This document shows, piece by piece, positions 1 to 6,100 of a stretch of DNA of 14,304 nt. The stretch is from CAYVCG01 sp964449985 (GTDB lineage: Bacteria; Bacillota; Clostridia; Lachnospirales; WRAX01). Within the stretch, counting starts at the first letter, position 1; each line of letters begins with the position of its first letter. Location: positions 1-14,304 of the forward strand of contig CAYVCG010000054.1 of NCBI GenBank assembly GCA_964449985.1, given 5' to 3'. Made by a program: the position numbers and the translations under genes. The notes below the pieces were generated by a model that saw only the letters and a program-made list of their open reading frames with translations, did not search any database and was not told the DNA's origin.

Positions 1-27
1 CCTCAGATATGCTGGGGGATTTTTTTT
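1..27 (+). terminator. Intrinsic terminator of an upstream gene outside the window
   Basis: CCTCAG (1-6) pairs with CTGGGG (12-17), with one G·U pair, across a 5-base loop, and is followed by eight T (20-27). The left arm may extend beyond the window edge. The T run lies on the plus side, so this should end a plus-strand transcript whose gene is not in the window. Confidence 0.65.
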
Positions 28-82
28 GCATTAAGCCTTTTAAAAGATGGTATTTGTTCAATAATTATTTATTACTGTCGTG

Positions 83-703
83 CTAAATTCCTTCGGCCAA
101 ACGAGGGCATGCCGTATTACAATTTGCGCCACTCATTACAGTAGTGTCGGTTTCAGAGCCAGATCTTAAACATCTGCCTCGTTTTCCCATGCCTTTTTCC
201 ATTGGTTCGCAGCCGCCAAAGCCACCGCCCATAAATCTACCAAAGTCAGGTAAAAAGCCATTTTCTCTCATTTCTGTTTTGCAGTTTTCTAGCATTTCCT
301 TTGCAGTCTTTGCTTCATCCTCGCTTATAAGGCCAAGAGACACGTATTTATCAATAAGTGCTATCTTAGCGTCAATTTCCTTGTCCTTAAGCGCATAAAC
401 CTCTTCTTTTTGTTCGTCAGTCATAGCGTCCCAAGCTTCGATAGCTGCATCCATGGCTGCCTTTTTCTCAGCCATAGCCGCTTCCATTTCTGCTCTTTTA
501 GCTTCCATTGCTGCCTTTTGCTCATCTGTTAACTCCGGCCACTGCCCTATGTATGGCATACCAGAATCAGTCGTGCCATCCTCAGAAACAGCAAACTTTG
601 GAGACATCATGCCCTTTCCGCCTGGCGCAGCAAAAGCTGTAGTCACCATAACTGAAACCAGGGCCACTGCGCATGTCGTTGCAATTACTCTTTTTAGGTT
701 CAT
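83..703 (-). CDS. Secreted DUF2680 family protein
   Basis: Predicted exported protein of 206 residues. Residues 1-25 form a typical signal peptide with a Lys/Arg N-terminus, a hydrophobic core and an AFA-A cleavage site. The mature part has two LTDEQK/MTDEQK-type segments, an Ala/Glu/Lys-rich helical stretch, and the block IDKYVSLGLISEDEAKT followed by an MRENGF-type sequence and a Gly/Phe-rich segment. This order is characteristic of DUF2680 (YckD-like) proteins, whose function is not established. The tail is unusual in being Cys- and Met-rich, with four cysteines in the last 60 or so residues, which could bind metal or form disulfides (inference). The start at 703 is chosen because GGAAAGGA lies about 9 bases upstream; an ATG two codons earlier (709) is too close to that site. 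The gene is divergent from the LytM-like gene, with about 200 bases between. No convincing terminator follows it. Confidence 0.75.
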   Translation of the reverse strand: MNLKRVIATTCAVALVSVMVTTAFAAPGGKGMMSPKFAVSEDGTTDSGMPYIGQWPELTDEQKAAMEAKRAEMEAAMAEKKAAMDAAIEAWDAMTDEQKEEVYALKDKEIDAKIALIDKYVSLGLISEDEAKTAKEMLENCKTEMRENGFLPDFGRFMGGGFGGCEPMEKGMGKRGRCLRSGSETDTTVMSGANCNTACPRLAEGI

Positions 704-892
704 CTTCATACATCCTTTCCTATTATATTTAAAAGGCTGAATCACCTTTACAAAAATTAGTATAGATTTTAAATATGAAGATAATATGAACATTTTTTGA
801 ATATTTTCCAAATAAATGAGAGCTTTATAAATTTTTAACTTTTATGGAACATTTTATGAATAATGATAATACTCCCCGGCAATAATACTGTT

Positions 893-899
893 GGAGGTG
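893..899 (+). promoter_or_regulatory. Ribosome binding site that sets the start of the LytM-like gene
   Basis: GGAGGTG ends six bases before the ATG at 906. An in-frame TTG at 891 overlaps this site and so cannot be the start. A weak sigma-A-like pair (TTATGG 842-847, 17 bases, GATAAT 865-870) lies upstream. Confidence 0.7.
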
Positions 900-905
900 T
901 TAGTA

Positions 906-1838
906 ATGAATGATAAAGACACTAAAAGAAAATTAAGCAGCAAAAAGAAAAATGGGTTCTATTTCGCGCTGTACTCAGGAATCGGTGTTATCCTCTTGAT
1001 TGCCGTTGTTTTAGGGTATAACAACCTTGGCAGAGGCACAGAAGACATAACCCCTAAGAACAATCCAATGGCTATAACAAATGAAGAACCCAGAGTTGCA
1101 GAAGTTAATAAGAGCAATGACCCACAAATTCCTCAAACAGATATTGGAACGGCAATATCCAGTGATCAGGACAGCAGCATAGTTATAACCAAGAAACCAG
1201 CTGCAACGCCCATGCCGCCGGTAACCGAGCCGCCAAGTCAAACCCCTGCCCCAGCCCCTGCAAGGCAAACAAATTCCGCTCCGGCTCCGACTCAATCAGA
1301 GGGAACAAATAATCCAGACAGCCAAAGCGTGCCGAAAAGCGAAGAAAAGCCAAAAGATTCTGCACAGCTAGAAGCCGTAACAGACAGTGGAAATAAGGAG
1401 AATTTTACGGCATATAACGGCGATGAAAAAATGTCTTGGCCGTTGGTTGGAGAAATCGTAATGCCGTTTAGCATGGATGCATTGGTTTACGACAAAACCC
1501 TTGAACAATTCAGGACAAACGAAAGCATCAGCATTTCTGCTCCGGCAGGCACACAGGTTAAGGCAGCTGCTGACGGTATTGTTACAAATATCATAAACAC
1601 AAAAGAATTAGGCAACACTGTTGTTATAAACCATGGTAACGGCTGGGTAACTACATACAGCCAGCTTCAAGACAACATCTTGGTGGGCTTGGATGATGTA
1701 GTTAAAGCAGGACAAGTTATCGGCGGTGTTGGAGAACCCTCCATATACAGTGTTTTACTCGGAAATCACTTACAGTTTGAGGTTTTAAAAGACGATGTTG
1801 CAATGAATCCTAATGAGATTTTAGCAAGCAACGAATAG
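906..1838 (+). CDS. Membrane-anchored M23/LytM-like protein with degenerate active site (SpoIIQ-like)
   Basis: 310 residues. A basic N-terminus is followed by one membrane segment (about 18-38), which predicts a cytoplasmic N-terminus and an extracytoplasmic body. Residues about 98-130 are a Pro/Ala/Thr-rich linker. Residues about 177-306 match the M23 (LytM) fold: SWPLVGEIVMPF, the APAGTQVKAAADGIV core, the VVINHGNGWVTTYSQL strand pair, and NHLQFEV near the end. The active-site residues are mostly gone. The HxxxD ligands are replaced by N205 and S209, the YxHL histidine by Q253, and the second His of HxH by Q290; only H288 remains. Such dead LytM domains act as structural or scaffold proteins; SpoIIQ of the sporulation engulfment channel is the classic case and has the same layout. 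A true spoIIQ assignment is inference, because related degenerate M23 proteins of unknown role occur in clostridia. It has its own terminator and stands alone. Confidence 0.8.
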   Translation: MNDKDTKRKLSSKKKNGFYFALYSGIGVILLIAVVLGYNNLGRGTEDITPKNNPMAITNEEPRVAEVNKSNDPQIPQTDIGTAISSDQDSSIVITKKPAATPMPPVTEPPSQTPAPAPARQTNSAPAPTQSEGTNNPDSQSVPKSEEKPKDSAQLEAVTDSGNKENFTAYNGDEKMSWPLVGEIVMPFSMDALVYDKTLEQFRTNESISISAPAGTQVKAAADGIVTNIINTKELGNTVVINHGNGWVTTYSQLQDNILVGLDDVVKAGQVIGGVGEPSIYSVLLGNHLQFEVLKDDVAMNPNEILASNE

Positions 1839-1877
1839 AAAAAGACAGAATGCATTAATAAACACAAATAACAAAAA

Positions 1878-1918
1878 GGGCACCGGCAAACATATAATTG
1901 CTGGTGCTCTAATTTTTT
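1878..1918 (+). terminator. Intrinsic terminator of the LytM-like gene
   Basis: GGGCACCGGCAA (1878-1889) pairs with TTGCTGGTGCTC (1898-1909) in a 12-bp stem with two G·U pairs and an 8-base loop. A T-rich tract (AATTTTTT) follows. It lies 40 bases after the stop codon of the plus-strand gene. Confidence 0.85.
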
Positions 1919-1984
1919 ATATCACAAAACACGCCAACGGAGGTCTTTGGCCGCCCGAATTTTCAATATACTAAAGACTAATTA

Positions 1985-2007
1985 AAAATCAAAGGCTCTT
2001 TGATTTT
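1985..2007 (-). terminator. Probable terminator of the dnaX-ybaB-recR unit
   Basis: AAAATCAAAG (1985-1994) and CTTTGATTTT (1998-2007) form a perfect 10-bp inverted repeat with a 3-base loop, about 35 bases past the recR stop on the minus strand. The stem is AT-rich, so it may be a weak terminator. T-rich sequence flanks both sides. Confidence 0.55.
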
Positions 2008-2040
2008 ATTAAACCAAAAAGCCCAAAAGTTCCAATATTT

Positions 2041-2640
2041 TTATATCTCCCGGCGGCCTTCCAGCGCACGCGAAAGCGTAACTTCATCAACATATTCCAA
2101 ATCCCCACCAACAGGCACGCCGTGAGCAATCCTGGTTGTCTTTATATTAAAAGGTTTTAGCAGCTTGCTTATATACATTGCAGTTGCTTCGCCTTCAACA
2201 TTGGGGTTCGTAGCCAAAATAACCTCGTGAATAGGGTTTTGCGTCACCCTTTCAAGCAATTCTTTAATCTTTATTTCGTTCGGCCCGATGCCATTCATAG
2301 GGGAAATAGCGCCGTGCAAAACATGATAAACGCCTTTATATTCATGAGTTTTTTCATATGCAGCCATATCCCTTGGGTCTTCAACAACCATGATGGTTTT
2401 ATGGTCGCGCGTTTCATTTGAACAAACAAAGCAAGGATCTCTGTCCGTAAGGTTTAAACACCTGGAGCAGTATTTAACATCTTTTCTTGCAGAAATAATG
2501 GCATGAGCCAAGCCCTCCGCCTTTTCAGACGGAAGGTTTATTATATGAAAAGCAATCCTTTGGGCAGATTTGCCGCCAATACCAGGAAGCTTAGCAAGCT
2601 CTTCAATAAGCCTAGCAACGGGGTTACCGTAATAATTCAT
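2041..2640 (-). CDS. recR: Recombination mediator RecR
   Basis: 199 residues, the usual RecR length. RecR works with RecF and RecO to load RecA on gapped DNA during recombinational repair. The N-terminal helix-hairpin-helix region (LAKLPGIGGKSAQRIAFH, about 16-33) binds DNA. A four-Cys zinc motif follows (C58, C61, C70, C73), then a Toprim domain starting near residue 81 (KTIMVVEDPRD) and the conserved end region with GVPVGGDLEYVDEVTL. The start is supported by GAGGTGGAG just upstream. The gene begins 13 bases after the ybaB stop, so the two are almost certainly cotranscribed. The order dnaX-ybaB-recR is the standard one in Firmicutes. No key residue appears to be missing. Confidence 0.97.
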   Translation of the reverse strand: MNYYGNPVARLIEELAKLPGIGGKSAQRIAFHIINLPSEKAEGLAHAIISARKDVKYCSRCLNLTDRDPCFVCSNETRDHKTIMVVEDPRDMAAYEKTHEYKGVYHVLHGAISPMNGIGPNEIKIKELLERVTQNPIHEVILATNPNVEGEATAMYISKLLKPFNIKTTRIAHGVPVGGDLEYVDEVTLSRALEGRREI

Positions 2641-2653
2641 TTATGCTCCACCT

Positions 2654-2992
2654 CTAGAAAAGTCCGCCCGGCAGATTCAATCCGCCAGTAATCTTAGACA
2701 TCTCTGCAGAAACCATTTCATCTGCCTGACGAATGGCTTCGTTAACGGCAGTCATAATAAGGTCTTGAAGCATCTCAATGTCGTCCGGGTCAACAACGTC
2801 CGGCGCAATCGTAACATTTTGAATCTCCTTGCCACCATTAATAACTATTTTAACCGCTCCGCCGCCGGATGTTACCTCAAGTGTCTTTTTTTCAAGTTCT
2901 GCCTGAGTATCGGCCATTTGGCGCTGCATTTTCTGAGCCTGTTTCATAATATTGTTCATATTTCCGGGAATACCGGGAAAGCCCTTTGGCAT
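2654..2992 (-). CDS. YbaB/EbfC family nucleoid-associated protein
   Basis: 112 residues. YbaB/EbfC proteins are small dimeric DNA-binding proteins of the nucleoid, almost always encoded between dnaX and recR. Visible features are the Met/Gly-rich start (MPKGFPGIPGNMNNIMKQAQ), a long N-terminal helix to about residue 36, the EVTSGGGAVKIVINGGKE sheet region (39-56), the VVDPDDIEMLQDLIMTAVNEA helix, and a Gly/Pro-rich tail. The start at 2992 is preferred over a longer reading frame because a strong AAGGAGG lies about 9 bases before it. It is separated from dnaX by 59 bases and from recR by 13. Confidence 0.95.
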   Translation of the reverse strand: MPKGFPGIPGNMNNIMKQAQKMQRQMADTQAELEKKTLEVTSGGGAVKIVINGGKEIQNVTIAPDVVDPDDIEMLQDLIMTAVNEAIRQADEMVSAEMSKITGGLNLPGGLF

Positions 2993-3051
2993 TATATTTT
3001 CCTCCTTAATACTCACATAATAATAAATTCTAACCCAAAAACAGTAAAATA

Positions 3052-4632
3052 TCAAGTCTGCCAGTTTAATTTGTTGCTAAAGCTTTCAAAAGCATCGTCT
3101 TTAACGCCATATTTCTTCTCATGTTGAGAATTATGCTCTGACTTTTCACAAAACTTGACATCAAAACGCCTGCCATACTTTTTTGCAAGAATATCGGAAA
3201 TCATTTCGCTGCTTTTTTTTAAGTGTTCAGCTGTTATAAGATTATCGCAGGCTATTGTCAAAATATTGTTATCCAAATAGCACGGCGTTGTCTGGCTTAA
3301 AAAGCCGTATATAACCATTTCCTTTTCTGATTTCAAAAACCCAAGAAAATCCTTCCATGTATCAATAGCATTTTTAATTTCATCAGGAACAGCTTTTTTT
3401 ATTTCGGGGGTGGGTTTAGGTGCATTTTCATGTGGTTTTAATGTTTGTTCAAGCTTTGCTGGGCTTGCAGAGTTTTTTATTTTTGCTTCAATCCGTTCCA
3501 TTCTTTGTAGTATATCGGCCGGTATATTTGGCGCAGCTATTTTCGCTTGATTGCATAGCCTAAGGCATGTTACCTCCAGCAAAACCCTTTCGTTTGTAGC
3601 ATATTTTATCTTTGATTGCAAGTCAGAAAAAACATCTATATATTCCAGCAATACTTCTTTATTTATATGGCTGCTTTGTCTGCGTATTTCGCCGAGGTTT
3701 TCCGCAGAAAAATCTAAAGAATTACTATACTCCCCAACGGCCGCAGCGACAAGCAAATTTCTTAAATGCTCAACAATCTCGGCCGCAAAATGAACAATAT
3801 CCTTGCCGCCGGACACCGCCTCATCAATTATGCGCATGCATCCAACTGGATCTTTATTATAAATAGCATCAATTATATTAAACAAAACATCGCTGCTTAC
3901 AGAGCCCAAAACATCAAGCACCATTTCAAGGGTTATATGCTCACCATAAAAAAATGAAAGGCATTGATCCAAAATGCTTAGAGCATCGCGCATAGCCCCA
4001 TCAGAAACGCGTGATATATAAGAAAGCGCAGCATCATCAACATAGGTGCCTTCCTTATCCATATATTCACGAAGCCTTTCTGCCATTTCGTTTGATGAAA
4101 TACGTCTAAAATCAAATCTTTGACAGCGTGAATGTATAGTGGGCGGGATTTTATGTGGCTCGGTAGTAGCAAGAACGAAAACAACATGCTCAGGCGGTTC
4201 TTCAAGTGTTTTAAGCAGGGCATTAAATGCGCCACTGGAAAGCATATGCACCTCGTCAATAATATACACCTTGTATTTACCCATTGCCGGAGGGTATTTG
4301 ACTGTTTCGATAATGTCTCTAATGTTGTCTACCCCGTTATTACTCGCCGCATCAATTTCATAAATTACCATAGCCGCTTGATCGTTAGAAATCGTGCAAA
4401 ATCCGCATTCACCACAAGGTTCCCCGTCTATAGTCTCCTCGCAGTTAAGCGCCCGTGCAAATATCTTTGCAACAGAGGTTTTACCTGTTCCTCTTGTGCC
4501 GCAAAAAAGATACGCATGGGAAATACGCCCAGCTTTTATCTGGTTTGCCAGAGTTCGAACGATATGATCTTGCCCGACAACGCCGCCAAACGTTTTCGGC
4601 CTATATTTTCTGTATAAAGCTGTGTATGCCAT
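3052..4632 (-). CDS. dnaX: DNA polymerase III subunit gamma/tau
   Basis: 526 residues. DnaX is the ATPase of the clamp loader, which opens the sliding clamp and places it on primed DNA. The start MAYTALYRKYRPKTF is the family's canonical N-terminus; the upstream ribosome site is weak (GGTGGTG). Features in order are Walker A GTRGTGKT (45-52), a zinc module (C64, C73, C76, C79), Walker B DEVH (126-129), the SRC sensor motif (168-170), clamp-loader domain III to about 365, a charged Pro/Lys linker (about 366-417) and a C-terminal tau-type domain (about 420-526). The linker contains an A7 run where a -1 shift would stop translation after three codons, which would give a gamma-like 416-residue product (see the separate entry). 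The gene lies 88 bases after the SRP RNA and heads the ybaB-recR unit. Confidence 0.97.
   Translation of the reverse strand: MAYTALYRKYRPKTFGGVVGQDHIVRTLANQIKAGRISHAYLFCGTRGTGKTSVAKIFARALNCEETIDGEPCGECGFCTISNDQAAMVIYEIDAASNNGVDNIRDIIETVKYPPAMGKYKVYIIDEVHMLSSGAFNALLKTLEEPPEHVVFVLATTEPHKIPPTIHSRCQRFDFRRISSNEMAERLREYMDKEGTYVDDAALSYISRVSDGAMRDALSILDQCLSFFYGEHITLEMVLDVLGSVSSDVLFNIIDAIYNKDPVGCMRIIDEAVSGGKDIVHFAAEIVEHLRNLLVAAAVGEYSNSLDFSAENLGEIRRQSSHINKEVLLEYIDVFSDLQSKIKYATNERVLLEVTCLRLCNQAKIAAPNIPADILQRMERIEAKIKNSASPAKLEQTLKPHENAPKPTPEIKKAVPDEIKNAIDTWKDFLGFLKSEKEMVIYGFLSQTTPCYLDNNILTIACDNLITAEHLKKSSEMISDILAKKYGRRFDVKFCEKSEHNSQHEKKYGVKDDAFESFSNKLNWQT
3383..3400 (-). other. dnaX: Possible -1 frameshift or slippage site in dnaX
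   Basis: Codons 411-414 read ATA AAA AAA GCT on the coding strand, so the heptamer A AAA AAA is in the X XXY YYZ register. Slipping back one base gives AGC TGT TCC and then TGA (3385-3383), ending the protein at about 416 residues, in the linker between domain III and the tau domain. Escherichia coli dnaX makes gamma by -1 frameshifting at A AAA AAG, and Thermus makes it by transcriptional slippage on an A run. I see no strong upstream Shine-Dalgarno stimulator or downstream hairpin, so use of the site is inference. Confidence 0.4.
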
Positions 4633-4660
4633 GACACACCACCCAAAAACCATTTTAATA

Positions 4661-4700
4661 AAAACAAGAAAAAGCTTATCATGCGCTAAAAATGATAAGC
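4661..4700 (-). terminator. Intrinsic terminator between SRP RNA and dnaX
   Basis: On the minus strand GCTTATCAT (4700-4692) pairs with ATGATAAGC (4682-4674) in a 9-bp stem with a 9-base loop, followed by TTTTTCTTGTTTT. It lies about 20 bases past the end of the SRP RNA and 41 bases before the dnaX start. It probably makes the SRP RNA 3' end, leaving dnaX to depend on read-through or on an unseen promoter. Confidence 0.75.
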
Positions 4701-4719
4701 CGGTTTTTTATATTTTTAA

Positions 4720-4991
4720 TTCCGTGCGCCTGTCTTCGACATTTCCCCCCAGGCGGAACCTAAACAGTTGGCTCGGATCAAGCGCCCTCGCGGCACATAG
4801 AAGGGCCTCCTTAGCGCTGCTCCCTTCCGGGTCTGACGCGGTTCAAAGGTTTCTATTGCGCAAGACTCAATCGTCAACACCACTTTTTTAGGGCAGACCC
4901 CAAAAGAAAGGAGCCTCAGGACAAGGCATAACCCCTGCTACAGCGGATTGCAGGTTACAAGGCACCGCTAACTCCCCGGCTAGCACGGAAA
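4720..4991 (-). ncRNA. ffs: Signal recognition particle RNA, long form with Alu domain
   Basis: This is the RNA of the signal recognition particle, which binds Ffh and targets membrane and secreted proteins to the translocon. It is about 270 bases long, the long Bacillus/Clostridium type rather than the short 4.5S form. The 5' part on the minus strand (CCGTGCTAGCCGGGGAG, then a TGTAAC motif and CAATCCGCTGTAGCAGGG) is the Alu domain. The distal S-domain has GTCAGACCCGGAAGGGAGCA with the GGAA tetraloop, the Ffh-binding hairpin. The two ends close as CCGTGC/GCACGG. The gene lies just upstream of dnaX, as in Bacillus subtilis (scr-dnaX-yaaK-recR). The exact ends are uncertain by a few bases. Confidence 0.93.
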
Positions 4992-4992
4992 A

Positions 4993-5020
4993 TTTATATC
5001 ACAAATAGAAATAATATCAA
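4993..5020 (-). promoter_or_regulatory. Candidate proximal promoter of the SRP RNA
   Basis: On the minus strand TTGATA (5020-5015), a 16-base spacer and TATAAA (4998-4993). Transcription would begin near 4986, essentially at the mature 5' end of the SRP RNA. Confidence 0.45.
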
Positions 5021-5063
5021 CACCACTTATTTTATTCATAAGCAGTTATCTTACGGTTAGTTT

Positions 5064-5092
5064 AGTATACAACGCAATTACATACATGTCAA
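5064..5092 (-). promoter_or_regulatory. Strong sigma-A promoter upstream of the SRP RNA
   Basis: On the minus strand TTGACA (5092-5087), a 17-base spacer and TATACT (5069-5064), nearly consensus. Transcription from here would start about 65 bases before the mature SRP RNA, implying a precursor with a trimmed 5' leader. The Bacillus subtilis scRNA is known to be made as a longer precursor. Confidence 0.75.
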
Positions 5093-5123
5093 CCCATAAA
5101 ACATTAAAAACATTGGCAATTAT

Positions 5124-5630
5124 CTAATCATTGGGGCTAACTGCGATTTTTTTAAGGCTAATATATGTTTTTCCGTCCTCCATAATAGCCATATAAAACA
5201 CCTTTTTAATCCTAGACAAGCCTAAGCCATAATTAGCCAATTCATCATCAAGCCACTTTTCATCAAGCCCTAACTCACGCAAATTTTTTTTAATTATTTT
5301 ACCATCAATAACGATATCAGTGGTATAAACTTAGGTGTTCTTGCAAAAATATTCATGTCCTCTCTTGTAACCGAATCCCTTACCGGCTTTTTCAATACGC
5401 TGAGTTTGCCATGAGGCTCCAAAATCGCAAATTCTACATCAGAGATATTAAATATATCCTTCTCACGCAAAAGCATCGTCACGTCATCAATGTTAAGATG
5501 GGTCTTTTTCAACGTGTGTTGCTGGATTTCCCCTTTTTTGATTATAATATCAGGCTGCCCATCCAATATGTTTCTCGCTTTATAAGATTTTTGCGAAATT
5601 ATGGAAATAAGAAAGGAAAGACCAGCCCAA
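5124..5630 (-). pseudogene. DUF421 (YetF-type) membrane protein gene, frameshifted and cut by the assembly gap
   Basis: The reading frame enters from the N gap with no start codon: WAGLSFLISII, then KARNILDGQPDIIIKKG and LNIDDVTMLLREKDIFNIS, DVEFAILEPHGKLSVLKKP. This is the soluble C-terminal part of DUF421/YetF-like membrane proteins, whose N-terminal membrane helices would lie in the gap. The frame breaks near 5320-5335, after ARTPKFIP, and would stop at 5294. The matching continuation is in another frame (TDIVIDGKIIKKNLRELG, then DEKWLDDELANYG and YMAIMEDGKTYISLKK), ending at a TAG at 5126-5124. One missing base explains this; restoring it would give an intact C-terminus. No homopolymer or slippery heptamer lies at the break. 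It could be a real pseudogene or an assembly error close to a contig end. The role of the family is not well defined. Confidence 0.75.
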
Positions 5631-5730
5631 NNNNNNNNNNNNNNNNNNNNNNNNNNNNNNNNNNNNNNNNNNNNNNNNNNNNNNNNNNNNNNNNNNNNNN
5701 NNNNNNNNNNNNNNNNNNNNNNNNNNNNNN
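5631..5730. other. Assembly gap of 100 N
   Basis: Exactly 100 unknown bases, the conventional placeholder for a scaffold gap of unknown length. It hides the N-terminal part of the DUF421 gene and the C-terminal part of the HMA gene. The true distance between them is unknown. Confidence 0.98.
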
Positions 5731-5871
5731 ATCATGTTTTAGCGTTACCACAGCTTGCTTTTTCTTTAAATCCACTTTGGATTGCACTCCGTTAATAGCG
5801 TTTAAAGCATTTTCTACAGCAGCTTGACAATGCCTGCAACTCATACCGTCTATCACAATTACTTTTTTCAT
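5731..5871 (-). CDS. Heavy-metal-associated (HMA) domain protein, CopZ-like, 3' end lost in the gap
   Basis: 47 residues are visible before the N gap; free HMA proteins are usually about 65-75 residues. The sequence MKKVIVIDGMSCRHCQAAVE carries the GMxCxxC metal site (M10, C12, C15), with Ser instead of the usual Thr. It is followed by the amphipathic helix VENALNAINGVQSKV and the DLKKKQAVVTLKHD strand, as in copper chaperones and the N-terminal domains of metal P-type ATPases. Because the frame is open at the gap, it could be a free chaperone or the first domain of a larger ATPase. The start is supported by AGAGGAGG 9 bases upstream and by its own promoter. A role in copper or other soft-metal handling follows from the family; the metal is not shown. 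Confidence 0.85.
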
Positions 5872-5969
5872 ATTTAAATGCCTCCTCTGAATATTTAAAA
5901 TCTAGTCCTAAAAGCTAATAACCGCTGTCCCAAAACATCGAATTACTATACCACTGCGGAGTATGTATT

Positions 5970-5998
5970 ATTGTAAAGCAATGCTATATTTATTTCAA
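5970..5998 (-). promoter_or_regulatory. Sigma-A promoter of the HMA gene
   Basis: On the minus strand TTGAAA (5998-5993), a 17-base spacer and TACAAT (5975-5970), about 100 bases before the HMA start. I recognise no metal-repressor operator in the 5' leader. Confidence 0.55.
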
Positions 5999-6032
5999 GT
6001 AATACGCACTATATTATTATGGATTTAAAAGA

Positions 6033-6061
6033 TAGACATTCTATTTCAACCAGTGTAAAAT
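6033..6061 (+). promoter_or_regulatory. Sigma-A promoter of the thpR-NUDIX unit
   Basis: TAGACA (6033-6038), a 17-base spacer and TAAAAT (6056-6061), 40 bases before the thpR start codon. Confidence 0.5.
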
Positions 6062-6100
6062 AATGGTAGATAACCGCAGCGCAGATAGGAAGATGATTTT

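Noticed and set aside
3213..3220. A8 run in dnaX as the main gamma/tau slippage site
   Set aside because: It lies near codon 471 of 526. A slip here removes only the last 50 or so residues within the tau domain and does not give a gamma-length product; the A7 run in the linker is better placed.
4132..4617. Plus-strand frame of 161 codons opposite dnaX
   Set aside because: It is antisense to the conserved ATPase domain of dnaX, with no domain match that I recognise and no ribosome site support.
4622..4891. Plus-strand frame over the SRP RNA gene
   Set aside because: It overlaps a clear SRP RNA and a terminator hairpin and has no recognisable protein features.
5320..5335. Programmed frameshift in the DUF421 gene
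   Set aside because: No slippery heptamer or stimulator is visible, and the family is not known to use recoding. A base deletion or assembly error is simpler.
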